In this document: positions 6,814 through 14,717 of the stretch, in pieces
Layout of the letters: each line of letters starts with the position of its first letter
Position numbering within the stretch: position 1 is the first letter of the stretch
Origin: a virus
Direction: 5' to 3' (one strand)
Length of the DNA: 30,339 nt
IMG/VR virus record: IMGVR_UViG_3300042465_000609
Coordinates: 1 to 30,339 of that record
Position numbers and translations under genes: made by a program
The notes under the pieces: generated by a model
What the model was told of the DNA's origin: nothing
The model's input: only the letters and a program-made list of their open reading frames with translations
The model's database searches: none

Positions 6814-7421
6814 GCCTTATAAACCTTCAACAGAAAATAGGAGTAACGGCAGATGGTGCATTCGGTCCGGGAACATTTAAAAAGGCTGCGGCTTTCTATA
6901 AATTATCGCCTAATCGGGCAGCGCATTTCTTTGCTCAAACAGCGCATGAAAGCGGCGGCTTCAAAGCTTTTAGCGAGAACCTTAACTATGGTGCGAAAGG
7001 TTTACGCGGTATCTTCCGCAAGTATTTTCCGACTGATGCAATGGCTAGGGCGTATGAACGCCAACCAAAAAAGATTGCTAATCGGGTATATGCAAACCGC
7101 ATGGGCAATGGCAACGAAGCGTCGGGCGACGGGTGGAAATTCCGTGGACGTGGCGCTCTCCAGCTTACAGGTAAAGACAACTACCAAGCCTTCGCCAACT
7201 ACATCAACCGACCCGAAGTAATGCACGACCCCGACCTTGTGTCGGGCGAACTGTGTTTTGAAAGCGCTTTGTGGTTTTTCGACCGGAACAAGCTGTGGGG
7301 TATCTGTGATAAGGGTATCAACGAAGCTGCAATTCTTGCGCTGACAAAGCGTATCAATGGTGGTACACACGGCCTTGATGATCGTCGCATGAAGACAAAG
7401 AAGTACGCAACATGGCTTTAA
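6810..7421 (+). CDS. Endolysin, GH19 chitinase-like lysozyme
   Basis: GTG 6810 is used: AGGAAGGA (6796-6803) lies six bases upstream and the start overlaps the previous stop. The 203 residues begin with a short peptidoglycan-binding-like stretch (LQQKIGVTADGAFGPGTF, residues 6-23). The GH19 catalytic domain follows: AHESGGF with the general-acid Glu47, the second Glu56 in SENLNYGA, and the diagnostic FRGRGALQLTGKDNY at 111-125. GH19 phage lysins cleave the glycan strands of peptidoglycan. There is no signal peptide, so release through a holin is expected, matching the membrane genes just upstream. The spanin pair follows directly, overlapping its last codons. Confidence 0.93.
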   Translation: MSLINLQQKIGVTADGAFGPGTFKKAAAFYKLSPNRAAHFFAQTAHESGGFKAFSENLNYGAKGLRGIFRKYFPTDAMARAYERQPKKIANRVYANRMGNGNEASGDGWKFRGRGALQLTGKDNYQAFANYINRPEVMHDPDLVSGELCFESALWFFDRNKLWGICDKGINEAAILALTKRINGGTHGLDDRRMKTKKYATWL

Positions 7422-7813
7422 TTCCTAACCCGATGCTGCTGTATGCTGCGGCAGGTGCGCTTATTATTGGTGCGGCCTCTGGGTATAAAGTCCGTGATTG
7501 GCAGTGCGATGCAGCATTCGCAAAGGCGCTGGAGAAGGCAGAGAAGCTACGTGTTAAAAAACAAGAGGTAGTAGATAATGTTTCGCAAACCTACGAATCC
7601 GAACGAGATCAAGCCAATGTGGTGGCAACCGAACGCATCAACACCATACGTGAAATATATAAAACGGCTCCTGCCGTTCCTGTTGATTGCGCTGGTTCTG
7701 ATGCTTTGCGCAGGGTGCTCGAAAGCGGTGTCAGTGACGCCAATGCCGCTACCACCGGCAAACCTAGCGGCGAAGTGCCCAAATCTTCAGAACCCGCCGC
7801 TCGTACTTATTGA
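7412..7813 (+). CDS. i-spanin (Rz-like)
   Basis: ATG 7412 overlaps the last ten bases of the endolysin gene. The 133 residues show an N-terminal membrane anchor (~7-25, PMLLYAAAGALIIGAASGY), then a charged helical stretch (FAKALEKAEKLRVKKQEVVD and on to ~85) able to form a coiled coil in the periplasm. A short region with Cys (VDCAGSDALRRVLE) and a Ser/Ala/Pro-rich end follow. LRRVLE-type endings are common in Rz proteins. The o-spanin gene starts inside it in the +1 frame. Together they would bridge inner and outer membranes and fuse them in the last step of lysis. The family is very diverse, so topology and nesting carry the call. Confidence 0.82.
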   Translation: MALIPNPMLLYAAAGALIIGAASGYKVRDWQCDAAFAKALEKAEKLRVKKQEVVDNVSQTYESERDQANVVATERINTIREIYKTAPAVPVDCAGSDALRRVLESGVSDANAATTGKPSGEVPKSSEPAARTY

Positions 7814-7922
7814 CCCTGAGCGTGCGCTCTGGGAAGCTGACATCATTGCTAAATACACGGATTGTAGTGTAAAGCATCGGTTAACGGTTAAAGCATGGAC
7901 TGACGCAGTAGCTGTAAAGTAA
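7578..7922 (+). CDS. o-spanin (Rz1-like lipoprotein), overlapping i-spanin in +1 frame
   Basis: ATG 7578 has AGAGG nine bases upstream, within the Rz gene. The frame is shifted by +1 and runs 109 bases past the Rz stop. The 114 residues have an unusually long N-terminus (~30 residues, basic YVKYIKR), a hydrophobic core (LLPFLLIALVLML) and a lipobox-like LCAGC, with the lipidated Cys at 47. The -3 position is Cys rather than the usual Leu, so the lipobox is slightly atypical. A Pro-rich stretch (VTPMPLPPANLAAKCPNL), typical of o-spanins, follows, then a helical end. An internal start at M14 would give a more usual signal peptide but lacks as good a ribosome site. Confidence 0.8.
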   Translation: MFRKPTNPNEIKPMWWQPNASTPYVKYIKRLLPFLLIALVLMLCAGCSKAVSVTPMPLPPANLAAKCPNLQNPPLVLIDPERALWEADIIAKYTDCSVKHRLTVKAWTDAVAVK

Positions 7923-7959
7923 CTACGAAGTAACTTAGACGGAAGGAGGGTAATTACAT

Positions 7960-8703
7960 ATGTTCGGCATAGCCCCCTTCGCAGCAGCCCCGTTCGCGGC
8001 ACTTGGCGTCGTTGATGCTGATGTCCAAGTCACAGGTGTGCAAGGGGTAGGCCAGCTTGAACTCGTTGAGATCGCTGTCGGCTACCGCGTCTTTGGCGTG
8101 CAAGGTACAGGCGCGGTTGGTACTGTTGTCGTCAAAGCAAATGCTGGCGCTGTTGTGTCTGGCGTTGTGGGTACAGGCCAAGTGGGTACGGTACAGCCGG
8201 TCAACTCCGTTATTGTTACAGGCGTTTCGGCTACAGGCTCTGTGACCACGGTTAGCGTTGATGCCGACGCCCTTGTCCTTGAGGATAGCGTAGTCGCTAC
8301 CGGCGCAGTTGGTACTGTGGTCGTCAAGGCAAACGCCCAATCGTTCATTCAAGGTATGCAGGCTACAGGTCAGGTCGGCCAAGCTAACGTCATTGCCAAC
8401 GGTAAGATCATCGAAGACGGTGTTACTGGTACCGGCGAGATTGGCACTGTGCTTGTCAGGGCGAAAGCAACCGTTACAGTTACTAGTGTAAGCGGTACTG
8501 GGTTTATCGGCACCGTGCGCCAACAGAGCGGTGTGCGGCCTACAGGGGTGCAGGCTACGGGTCAGCTAGGTACACCTTTTATTGCAATCAATATGCGTGT
8601 ATACCCAACCGGAGTAACAGGCACTGCGAACTTAACTTCTGTTTTGGTTTGGGGTCAGATCAATGACGCGCAGACTCCGAACTGGACAACAATACCTACG
8701 TAA
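7960..8703 (+). CDS. Repeat-built virion structural protein
   Basis: ATG 7960 is preceded by GGAAGGAGGG (7941-7950), one of the best ribosome sites in the window, suggesting high expression. After a short hydrophobic N-terminus (MFGIAPFAAAPFAALGVV), almost the whole 247 residues are about ten copies of a ~20-residue unit with the pattern V-x-G-V-x-(G/A)-T-G-x-(V/I)-G-T-V (examples VFGVQGTGAVGTVVVKANA, GVTGTGEIGTVLVRAKA). The C-terminal tail (INDAQTPNWTTIPT) is non-repeat. Regular Val/Thr/Gly units at this period suggest a beta-solenoid or stacked beta-hairpin fold. It starts the second tail gene group just after lysis, so a fibre, spike or decoration role is likely. It has no enzyme motif. 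Confidence 0.65.
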   Translation: MFGIAPFAAAPFAALGVVDADVQVTGVQGVGQLELVEIAVGYRVFGVQGTGAVGTVVVKANAGAVVSGVVGTGQVGTVQPVNSVIVTGVSATGSVTTVSVDADALVLEDSVVATGAVGTVVVKANAQSFIQGMQATGQVGQANVIANGKIIEDGVTGTGEIGTVLVRAKATVTVTSVSGTGFIGTVRQQSGVRPTGVQATGQLGTPFIAINMRVYPTGVTGTANLTSVLVWGQINDAQTPNWTTIPT

Positions 8704-8712
8704 GGACTGAAG

Positions 8713-9636
8713 ATGTCAAGCACATATAGCAATCTCAAGCTCCAGCTTATGGCTACTGGCGAGAACCTCGCCACGTGGGGTAACGTCACGAACGTCAACC
8801 TTGGGACTGCGCTTGAAGAAGCAGTTGTCGGTAGCGCCGATGTTACCTTTGCTAGTGGCAACGTCACTCTCACTCTTTCCAATGCAAACACGACGCAGAC
8901 TGCACGTAACCTACGTTTGAACCTGATCGGCACCACTGGCGGCTCGACACGCAATCTGGTCGTACCCAGCATTGAGAAGGTCTACATCGTCAACAACACC
9001 TGCGCTGACAGCGTGGTGGTTAAGACGTCTGCCGGTACGGGTATCACCGTCCCAACTGGCAAGACCATGTGGGTTTATAATGACGGTGTAAATGTGGTGG
9101 ACTCTACGACGCACCTGACGTCACTTACGCTTGGCACGCCTCTTGCTCTTACCTCTGGCGGTGTGGGTAGCAACACTGCATCGGGCGCTCGATCTGTCCT
9201 TAGTGCAGCGCAGTCGGGGACTAACACGGACATCACGTCGCTCCAGCCGCTGGCTTATGCCATTGAGAACGCCACGGTTGTAGGTTCGGGTCTGAGCGGC
9301 ACTTTGACTATCGACGCTATTACGCAGTCGGTACTCTACTACACCGGCAACGCATCGGCTAACTGGACGGTTAATGTACGAGGTAATAGCGGTACGACCA
9401 TCAACTCGCTGCTTTCTACGGGGCAGGCGATCACGGTTGCGGTATTTGCTACCATCAGCACCGTAGGCTACTTCAATAACAACTTTCAAGTTGATGGTGT
9501 GACCGTCACCCCTAAATGGCAAAATAGTGCGCCTATCGCAGGCAACACTTCGAGTACTGATGCTTATACATATACCATCGTGAAGACAGGTAGTGCGACC
9601 TATACGGTCTTCGCATCGCTGACTAAGTTCGTCTAA
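8713..9636 (+). CDS. Tail fibre / virion protein, 307 residues
   Basis: ATG 8713 has AAGGA nearby. The N-terminal region (MSSTYSNLKLQLMATGENLA then TWGNVTNVNLGTALEEAV) is a module I recognise from many environmental phage fibre proteins, probably the virion-binding base. A beta-rich central part follows, with a NNTCADSVVVKTSAGTGITV stretch. A linker with SGGVGSNTASGARSVLSAA and GTNTDITSL resembles the GGTG linker and GANTDITSL phrase in the 1487-3706 fibre. The C-terminal domain runs from SGTLTIDAITQSVLYYTGN to ASLTKFV, a jelly-roll-like end seen on other fibres. It may be a short fibre or a second receptor-binding arm. No catalytic residues are recognisable. Confidence 0.72.
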   Translation: MSSTYSNLKLQLMATGENLATWGNVTNVNLGTALEEAVVGSADVTFASGNVTLTLSNANTTQTARNLRLNLIGTTGGSTRNLVVPSIEKVYIVNNTCADSVVVKTSAGTGITVPTGKTMWVYNDGVNVVDSTTHLTSLTLGTPLALTSGGVGSNTASGARSVLSAAQSGTNTDITSLQPLAYAIENATVVGSGLSGTLTIDAITQSVLYYTGNASANWTVNVRGNSGTTINSLLSTGQAITVAVFATISTVGYFNNNFQVDGVTVTPKWQNSAPIAGNTSSTDAYTYTIVKTGSATYTVFASLTKFV

Positions 9637-9646
9637 GGAGCGCACA

Positions 9647-10423
9647 GTGCCGACAATCGTCACACGTGGAGTAGCAAGTGCACGAGGGGCTGGTACGTTT
9701 TCGGCTGCTCCTCCTCCGCCTCCGCCGCCTCCTCCGACCCCGACTCCGCCGCCTCCGCCCCCGCCTTCTGTCTTTCAGACGGTTACATTTAACAGTTCTG
9801 GCGTTTGGACTGCACCTGCTGGCGTGTCTACAATTATTAACCTTCAAGTTGCCGGTGGTCTATACAGTTTTTCCGACGGTTTTTTCCAGCAAGAGTCGGT
9901 ATATGCGGCTGTGTACAACCGACGTGACGACACAGTAGGGTCCATCGGTTCTTTCACTTTTGCGCAGGTGGGAGCCCACGCAGATACCGTCCTTGCAGCG
10001 TTTAACACTAGTAGCCCAGCGTCCATACTTCCAGATCGTATTGTATCTTTTTCTACGTTAGACTTGCACTTTAACCCGGTAACTTCGCAGAACTATTTTG
10101 AGTATCAACCTCAGAGTTACCGTGTACAAGGGGAGGCTTTTATTTCTGGTGGCGCGTGGTACAACCGTAGTAATGAAATAGTAGGTGGCCCTAATATACC
10201 ACCACAAGACTGGAGCCTTCAAGTTGCAGTTTATACCCCCGGTGGCGAGTTTAACGGCACTCCATCCTCCGCTTTCGGGTTTACCGCAGCGGGCACTACG
10301 TCGGCGGGCCAACCGCAAGTTATATCGGGTGCTTCTTCTGTTTCGGTTACTCCGGGGCAGCAGTACAACATTCAAGTTGGTGGCGCGAGCGGGTACGTCA
10401 CTTTCCAGTTTAGTCAGCCATAG
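9647..10423 (+). CDS. Fibre tip-like protein with polyproline linker
   Basis: GTG 9647 follows AAGGAG at 9635-9640. The 258 residues begin with a short N-terminus (MPTIVTRGVASARGAGTFSA), then a 19-residue Pro-rich linker (residues 22-40). A beta module opens with VTFNSSGVWTAPAGVSTI and closes with SVSVTPGQQYNIQVGG and YVTFQFSQP. These edges match the frame of Gly-rich fibre-tip domains (compare SFIVPSFVTRVSV and VTPGETITVTVGAGG in the 3703-4839 protein), but the Gly-rich centre is replaced by about 170 residues of aromatic, Asn/Ser-rich sequence. I infer a receptor-binding tip with an alternative insert. It sits between a fibre gene and the nozzle-like gene. Confidence 0.6.
   Translation: MPTIVTRGVASARGAGTFSAAPPPPPPPPPTPTPPPPPPPSVFQTVTFNSSGVWTAPAGVSTIINLQVAGGLYSFSDGFFQQESVYAAVYNRRDDTVGSIGSFTFAQVGAHADTVLAAFNTSSPASILPDRIVSFSTLDLHFNPVTSQNYFEYQPQSYRVQGEAFISGGAWYNRSNEIVGGPNIPPQDWSLQVAVYTPGGEFNGTPSSAFGFTAAGTTSAGQPQVISGASSVSVTPGQQYNIQVGGASGYVTFQFSQP
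9710..9766 (+). repeat. CCN-rich tract encoding polyproline linker (9 P, TPT, 7 P)
   Basis: Nine Pro codons (9710-9736), then Thr-Pro-Thr, then seven Pro codons (9746-9766), built mostly from CCT and CCG. On DNA level it is a strand-biased C-rich tract, and antisense it would read as poly-Arg or poly-Gly, which explains the spurious antisense frames here. Long Pro runs stall ribosomes without EF-P, and short CCN repeats can change length by slippage. Confidence 0.9.
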
Positions 10424-10433
10424 GAGCTAAGAG

Positions 10434-12356
10434 ATGCCATTCATCAAGCTCCAGTTTAAGCCCGGTGTAAACCGCGACCAGACCGACTACTCCAACGAGG
10501 GTGGCTGGCGCGAGTGTGACAAAATCCGTTTCCGCTCTGGTTATCCAGAAAAGATAGGTGGCTGGCAGAAAGCTACGTCTTCTCAATTCCAAGGCGTGTG
10601 CCGTCAGATGTGGAACTGGGTCACGACCTATTCCGATAACCTCATGGCGCTTGGTACGCACCAGAAGGCTTACATCGAGAACGGTGGATACTACAACGAC
10701 ATCACCCCGCTGCGCTCGGTCAACCCGACGATTGATACGCCGGACTCAAACAACTGTGTCTATACAGATACTACTGCGCCCAATGTGGTAACCATCCAGT
10801 TGCCGGTGGCACATGAGGCAGAGACGGGTGACTTTGTTCAAATCTCAGGCGTAACCGGTACGATTGGCGGTATCCCCGCTGCCCAGATCAACGGCAACCA
10901 CGAGATTACTGTTGTTACCGGCCTGACTTTTACAATCCCTGTCACAGGTCCTGTCACGTCGAACGTGACCACAGGTGCAGGTGGAACTGCCATCGTACTC
11001 GATTTTGAAATCCGTCCCGGCTACGCAATTACAACTGCTGGTTATGGCTGGGGTACAGGCACGTGGTCACGTGGGGCTTGGGGTCTTGGTTCGACTGAGC
11101 CTATTTTCTTCCCGCAGCGCGACTGGTGGTTCGATAACTTCGACAACGACCTTGTGATGAACATCCGCAACGGGGCTGCTTACTGGTGGGTTCGCGGTAA
11201 TACCCCTGATCCGGGCACGGCGCTTGCCACGCGGGCTATTACGCTACAAGCGTATGCAACGGCAGAAGGGTATACTGCTAACGCAGTCCCTGTAAAAATT
11301 ATGCAGTTGCTCGTGTCTCAGCAGGACCGCCACCTCATCGCCTTTGGCGCTGTGCCGTTTGGCTCAACGAACCCTGACGATTTTGACCCGATGCTTATCC
11401 GTTGGGCAGACCAAGATACTCCGGGCGACTGGACACCTAGCTCCACTAACACCGCAGGGGACATCCGGGTATCGCGTGGCTCGCGCATCGTTCGTGCGTT
11501 GCCATCACGTCAGGAAATCTTGGTTTGGACGGATAGTCACCTGTTCACGCTCCAGTTTCTCGGTACGACCGACGTGTTCGGCTTACAGGAATATGCTGAC
11601 AATATCTCCATCATATCATCACGTGCGGTGACAACGGCAGCTAACATTACCTACTGGATGGGCCAAGATAAGTTCTATGCCTATACTGGGCGCGTCGAGA
11701 CGCTGCCTTGCACGCTTCGCAATCTCGTGTTCCAGAACATCAACATCTCTCAGGCCGATCAGGTTGTCTGCGGCACTAACGAGCAGTGGAACGAAGTCTG
11801 GTGGTTCTACCCCACAAACGGTGAAGACTATAACAATGCCTATGTGGTCTATAACCACCTTGAGCGCATCTGGTACTACGGAACAATAGAGCGTACCGCT
11901 TGGTTAGATACAGCACTGCGTCGCTACCCGCAGGGGGCCAACACGCCGCTATCTGACTTCTCAATGGGTCAGGCTTACAACCACGAGGATGGCATCGACG
12001 ATGATGCTGACCCAATGCTATCCTATATCCAGTCGTCGGACTTCGACTTGGCTGATGGCGACCAGTTTATGCTTTGCCGACGCATTATTCCTGACGTTGG
12101 GTTTAGCGGGTCCACAGCTAATGATGCTGGGGTTACCATGCAAATTCGCTCGCGTAACTTCCCGGGTTCTGCGTTTTCTAGCAGTGCAATAGACTCAAGG
12201 CCCGTTATTGAGACTTCGGTAGACCAGTATACCGATCAGGTCTTCTTGCGTGCCCGTGCGCGCCAGATGGCGCTTAAAATCCAGTCCGAAACTCTTGGTG
12301 TCCAGTGGCAGTTGGGTGCACCGCGCTTGGATGCCCGTGAAGATGGTAAACGCTAA
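10434..12356 (+). CDS. Large tail protein, nozzle / tubular-B-like
   Basis: ATG 10434 has AGGAG at 10422-10426. The 640 residues open with MPFIKLQFKPGVNRDQTDYS and EGGWRECDKIRFRSGYPEKI, an N-terminal signature I know from a conserved structural protein of environmental podoviruses. The rest alternates Trp/Tyr-rich strands of propeller type (NEVWWFYPTNGEDYNNAYVV, ERIWYYGTIERTAW, ITYWMGQDKFYAYTGRVETL). T7 gp12-like and SU10-like nozzle proteins are propeller-like tail tubes of similar size, so a tail-tube or nozzle role is the best guess. With the adaptor at the left edge this would complete a short tail. I could not align it to gp12 by eye, so the exact role is inferred. Confidence 0.65.
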   Translation: MPFIKLQFKPGVNRDQTDYSNEGGWRECDKIRFRSGYPEKIGGWQKATSSQFQGVCRQMWNWVTTYSDNLMALGTHQKAYIENGGYYNDITPLRSVNPTIDTPDSNNCVYTDTTAPNVVTIQLPVAHEAETGDFVQISGVTGTIGGIPAAQINGNHEITVVTGLTFTIPVTGPVTSNVTTGAGGTAIVLDFEIRPGYAITTAGYGWGTGTWSRGAWGLGSTEPIFFPQRDWWFDNFDNDLVMNIRNGAAYWWVRGNTPDPGTALATRAITLQAYATAEGYTANAVPVKIMQLLVSQQDRHLIAFGAVPFGSTNPDDFDPMLIRWADQDTPGDWTPSSTNTAGDIRVSRGSRIVRALPSRQEILVWTDSHLFTLQFLGTTDVFGLQEYADNISIISSRAVTTAANITYWMGQDKFYAYTGRVETLPCTLRNLVFQNINISQADQVVCGTNEQWNEVWWFYPTNGEDYNNAYVVYNHLERIWYYGTIERTAWLDTALRRYPQGANTPLSDFSMGQAYNHEDGIDDDADPMLSYIQSSDFDLADGDQFMLCRRIIPDVGFSGSTANDAGVTMQIRSRNFPGSAFSSSAIDSRPVIETSVDQYTDQVFLRARARQMALKIQSETLGVQWQLGAPRLDAREDGKR

Positions 12357-12658
12357 TGGCACTAGATAGATTCAAAGCCGCTCCACTACCTAACCCACCG
12401 TCACATTACGACCCGCAGTATATACGGCAGGTTATTCGCGTTATAGAAAACTACTTCTCGCAGTTAGACTCGCGCACCCCAAACAATGCGCAGAAATACA
12501 CGGCTGATACATTTAATGGTATAGCTGCAACAAGGAACGTAACTACTACCCAAAAGAACGCACTTACTCCTGAAGCAGGGTGGGTAGTTTTTGATACCAC
12601 ATTGGGAAAACTTTGTGTATACACTGGTGCCGCGTGGCAGACAATAACTTCGACGTAG
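12356..12658 (+). CDS. Small conserved virion-associated protein
   Basis: ATG 12356 overlaps the preceding stop (TAATG), so translation is coupled to the large tail gene. The 100 residues begin with MALDRFKAAPLPNPPSHYDP, then a short helix (QYIRQVIRVIENYFSQLDSR), a Thr/Asn-rich middle and a C-terminal beta end (GWVVFDTTLGKLCVYTGAAW) that resembles the small beta module at the ends of phage fibre proteins. It lies between tail and ejection genes in this layout. I know similar short proteins from environmental phages only as hypothetical. A minor tail or fibre-attachment role is possible. Confidence 0.55.
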   Translation: MALDRFKAAPLPNPPSHYDPQYIRQVIRVIENYFSQLDSRTPNNAQKYTADTFNGIAATRNVTTTQKNALTPEAGWVVFDTTLGKLCVYTGAAWQTITST

Positions 12659-12671
12659 GGAATAAGGGATA

Positions 12672-14285
12672 ATGGACTACAACGCAGCTTCACCTATGGG
12701 CAACCCCCCACAGCTAGGCACACCCATACCCGGCACTACGGGTGGTCTTCCTATGCAGGGTGGACTTAACGTAGCCAGTAATCCTATGGCGCAGCAGCTA
12801 CAGTCGCAAGGTCGCGGCGAAGACTCTATGCTTGTCCACATGACACCCGAAGAGGTTAACAGCCTTCAGGGTCTAGCTTTGGCATCAGGCGGCTCACTCA
12901 CTATTAACCCAGAAACAGGACTACCTGAAGCTGGCTGGCTCGGTAAACTCCTCCCAACTATTCTTGGCGCAGCCCTAGCGGCTACTGGCGTCGGTGCTCC
13001 ACTTGCTGCTGGTATCGTAGGCGCAGGTCAGTTCGCACGCACTGGTAGCTTGAAGAAGGGCTTGATGGCTGGCCTCGGTGCCTTTGGTGGTGCTGGTATG
13101 GCTGGTATGGCTGGTGTTGGTGGTTCTATCTCACATAACGCAGCTGGGTTACTTGGCGACAAAGCTGGTTTCTTTGGTGCTAATATGGGTCTTGGTGCTG
13201 CTGTACCAGCAGCGCAGCTTGCGCCAGTTGCCGTCACTCCTGATACTCTTGGTAATCTTGCTAATACACCAGTGTCGCAAATGGCTGGGCCTATGAACGT
13301 ACCGGCATCTGGCATTGCAGGGGGTCCGGGAGCGACGTCTGTTACACTAGGTGGGCCGACCGCAGCTGCTAGTCCTATAGGTACGGCTATAAACAGTCCA
13401 GAGTTTGCTCGGCAGTTCGCTAGCTCTGTAGGCAATATGCCACCTCCGGTAATGAAAGGCGCAGAGTTCACAGGCGGCTTAGGTTCACGCTTCGGTCAAG
13501 CCGTACGCGCTGGTCTCCCTGCTGGTACTCCGGGCATTATCTCTAAAGCTGCGCCTATGTTGGGTGTTTCAGGCATTACGAGTGGTATCTCCGGTGCAAT
13601 GGCCCCAAAACAAGGTACTATGGGTGATGACGGCATCATAGATAACTCCTATGCTGGCCCGTATACTGCGCAGAAGCGCAAGGCTTCTTTTGCAGATAAC
13701 ACCGAAGACTTGCTTAAGTCATCCAAAGAGCGCCGCTACTTCGACGTAGATATGCCTGAAGTCTACAATATGCAGGGTCAAGTCGTACAGCCCGGTTCCA
13801 GCACTGCGCGGGGCACACCCATAATGCAGAATGTCCTGAACCCCAAGGCGAAGAAGGGCCAGAACCGCTACAACCAGATACTCACTCCATATATGGTCAA
13901 CCCTGAAGAAGACATGGGCTACGCCGTTGGCGGTCGGGTGGATATGCGCAACGGTTCTTTTGTAGTCGATGCACGCACGGTATCAGAGCTTGGTAACGGT
14001 AGCAGCAATGCTGGTATGGAGTTTTTATCTCGTATGGGCGGACGCCCAATACAGGGACCCGGTGACGGGGTAAGTGACTCGATACGCGCAAGTATCGGTG
14101 GCAAGCAGGAAGCACGTGTTGCCCGCGACGAAGTGTTGTTCCCGCCAGAGGCAGTTAAACGCCTAGGAAAAGGCAGTAGCAAACGCGGTACTGCCAAGCT
14201 GTACTCACTTATGAACAAAGCCCACAAAGCCCGCAAGAAAGCAAAGCGGGGTCAAGACACTAAAGTGCGGCGTGGGCTTGCATAA
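12672..14285 (+). CDS. Internal virion (ejection) protein, Gly/Ala-rich with basic C-terminus
   Basis: ATG 12672 follows AAGGGAT. The 537 residues show a Pro/Gly-rich start, a conserved-looking stretch (GEDSMLVHMTPEEVNSLQGL, then SGGSLTINPETGLPEAGWLG), and a long Gly/Ala/Val-rich hydrophobic zone (~95-250, with LLPTILGAALAATGVGAPLA), which could insert into membranes. A middle linker follows. The C-terminal domain runs from GGRVDMRNGSFVVDARTVSE to EVLFPPEAVKRLGKGSS, ending in a strongly basic tail (HKARKKAKRG). Hydrophobic cores with basic ends are typical of podovirus ejection proteins that leave the capsid with the DNA. Gene order (GNAT-like, Gln-rich and lysozyme proteins follow) supports this. 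It has no enzyme motif. Confidence 0.65.
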   Translation: MDYNAASPMGNPPQLGTPIPGTTGGLPMQGGLNVASNPMAQQLQSQGRGEDSMLVHMTPEEVNSLQGLALASGGSLTINPETGLPEAGWLGKLLPTILGAALAATGVGAPLAAGIVGAGQFARTGSLKKGLMAGLGAFGGAGMAGMAGVGGSISHNAAGLLGDKAGFFGANMGLGAAVPAAQLAPVAVTPDTLGNLANTPVSQMAGPMNVPASGIAGGPGATSVTLGGPTAAASPIGTAINSPEFARQFASSVGNMPPPVMKGAEFTGGLGSRFGQAVRAGLPAGTPGIISKAAPMLGVSGITSGISGAMAPKQGTMGDDGIIDNSYAGPYTAQKRKASFADNTEDLLKSSKERRYFDVDMPEVYNMQGQVVQPGSSTARGTPIMQNVLNPKAKKGQNRYNQILTPYMVNPEEDMGYAVGGRVDMRNGSFVVDARTVSELGNGSSNAGMEFLSRMGGRPIQGPGDGVSDSIRASIGGKQEARVARDEVLFPPEAVKRLGKGSSKRGTAKLYSLMNKAHKARKKAKRGQDTKVRRGLA

Positions 14286-14716
14286 TGCAAGTTACTTTAA
14301 TTCCTACCGAACATGTGAGTGAGTTATGGCCTCGCATCTTTCCACACTTGAGTAAAGCTGCGGAGTATACGTTTGGTCGGTATGAGCCTGAAGATATCCT
14401 CGACTCGGTTACGCAGTATGACCATCATCTTTGGGTTGCATTTACAGGCGAAGAGATAAAAGGTATTACAATAACCTGCTTTAAGCAGTACCCACGTATG
14501 TTATGCCTTGATATGGTATTTTGCGCAGGTGATGAAGGTATGGAATGGAAAACCCCTATGCTTAAAATGTTGCAGCACTGGGCGCACGATAATGACTGTG
14601 AACGGATCGAATCTTCTGGTAGGATCGGTTGGTCAAAGATTTTTAAAGACGATGGATATAAAGCACTTTGGCAGGTATATGAATTGCCGGTCGCAGATGC
14701 AGGACTAGGAGCGTAA
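14285..14716 (+). CDS. GNAT-like protein, T7 gp13-type
   Basis: ATG 14285 overlaps the upstream stop (TAATG). The 143 residues follow a minimal acetyltransferase-like pattern: N-terminal helix (SELWPRIFPHLSKAAEYTFG), central strands (DHHLWVAFTGEEIKGITITC), then LCLDMVFCAGDEGMEWKTPM, a helix (MLKMLQHWAHDNDCERIESS) and the closing GRIGWSKIFKDDGYKALWQV. T7 gp13-like proteins share the same short architecture and gene position among internal virion genes. A complete acetyl-CoA loop (Q/R-x-x-G-x-G/A) is not visible, so enzyme activity is doubtful. It may serve assembly of the ejection set rather than acetylate anything. Confidence 0.65.
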   Translation: MQVTLIPTEHVSELWPRIFPHLSKAAEYTFGRYEPEDILDSVTQYDHHLWVAFTGEEIKGITITCFKQYPRMLCLDMVFCAGDEGMEWKTPMLKMLQHWAHDNDCERIESSGRIGWSKIFKDDGYKALWQVYELPVADAGLGA

Positions 14717-14717
14717 T

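Noticed and set aside
9623-9847. Antisense poly-Arg open frame opposite the polyproline tract
   Set aside because: Pure by-product of CCN codons read on the opposite strand; no protein-like pattern outside the Arg run.
8713-10423. Possible diversity-generating retroelement acting on fibre genes
   Set aside because: No reverse transcriptase, no template/variable repeat pair and no Avd-like gene in the window. Fibre variation is better explained by domain exchange.
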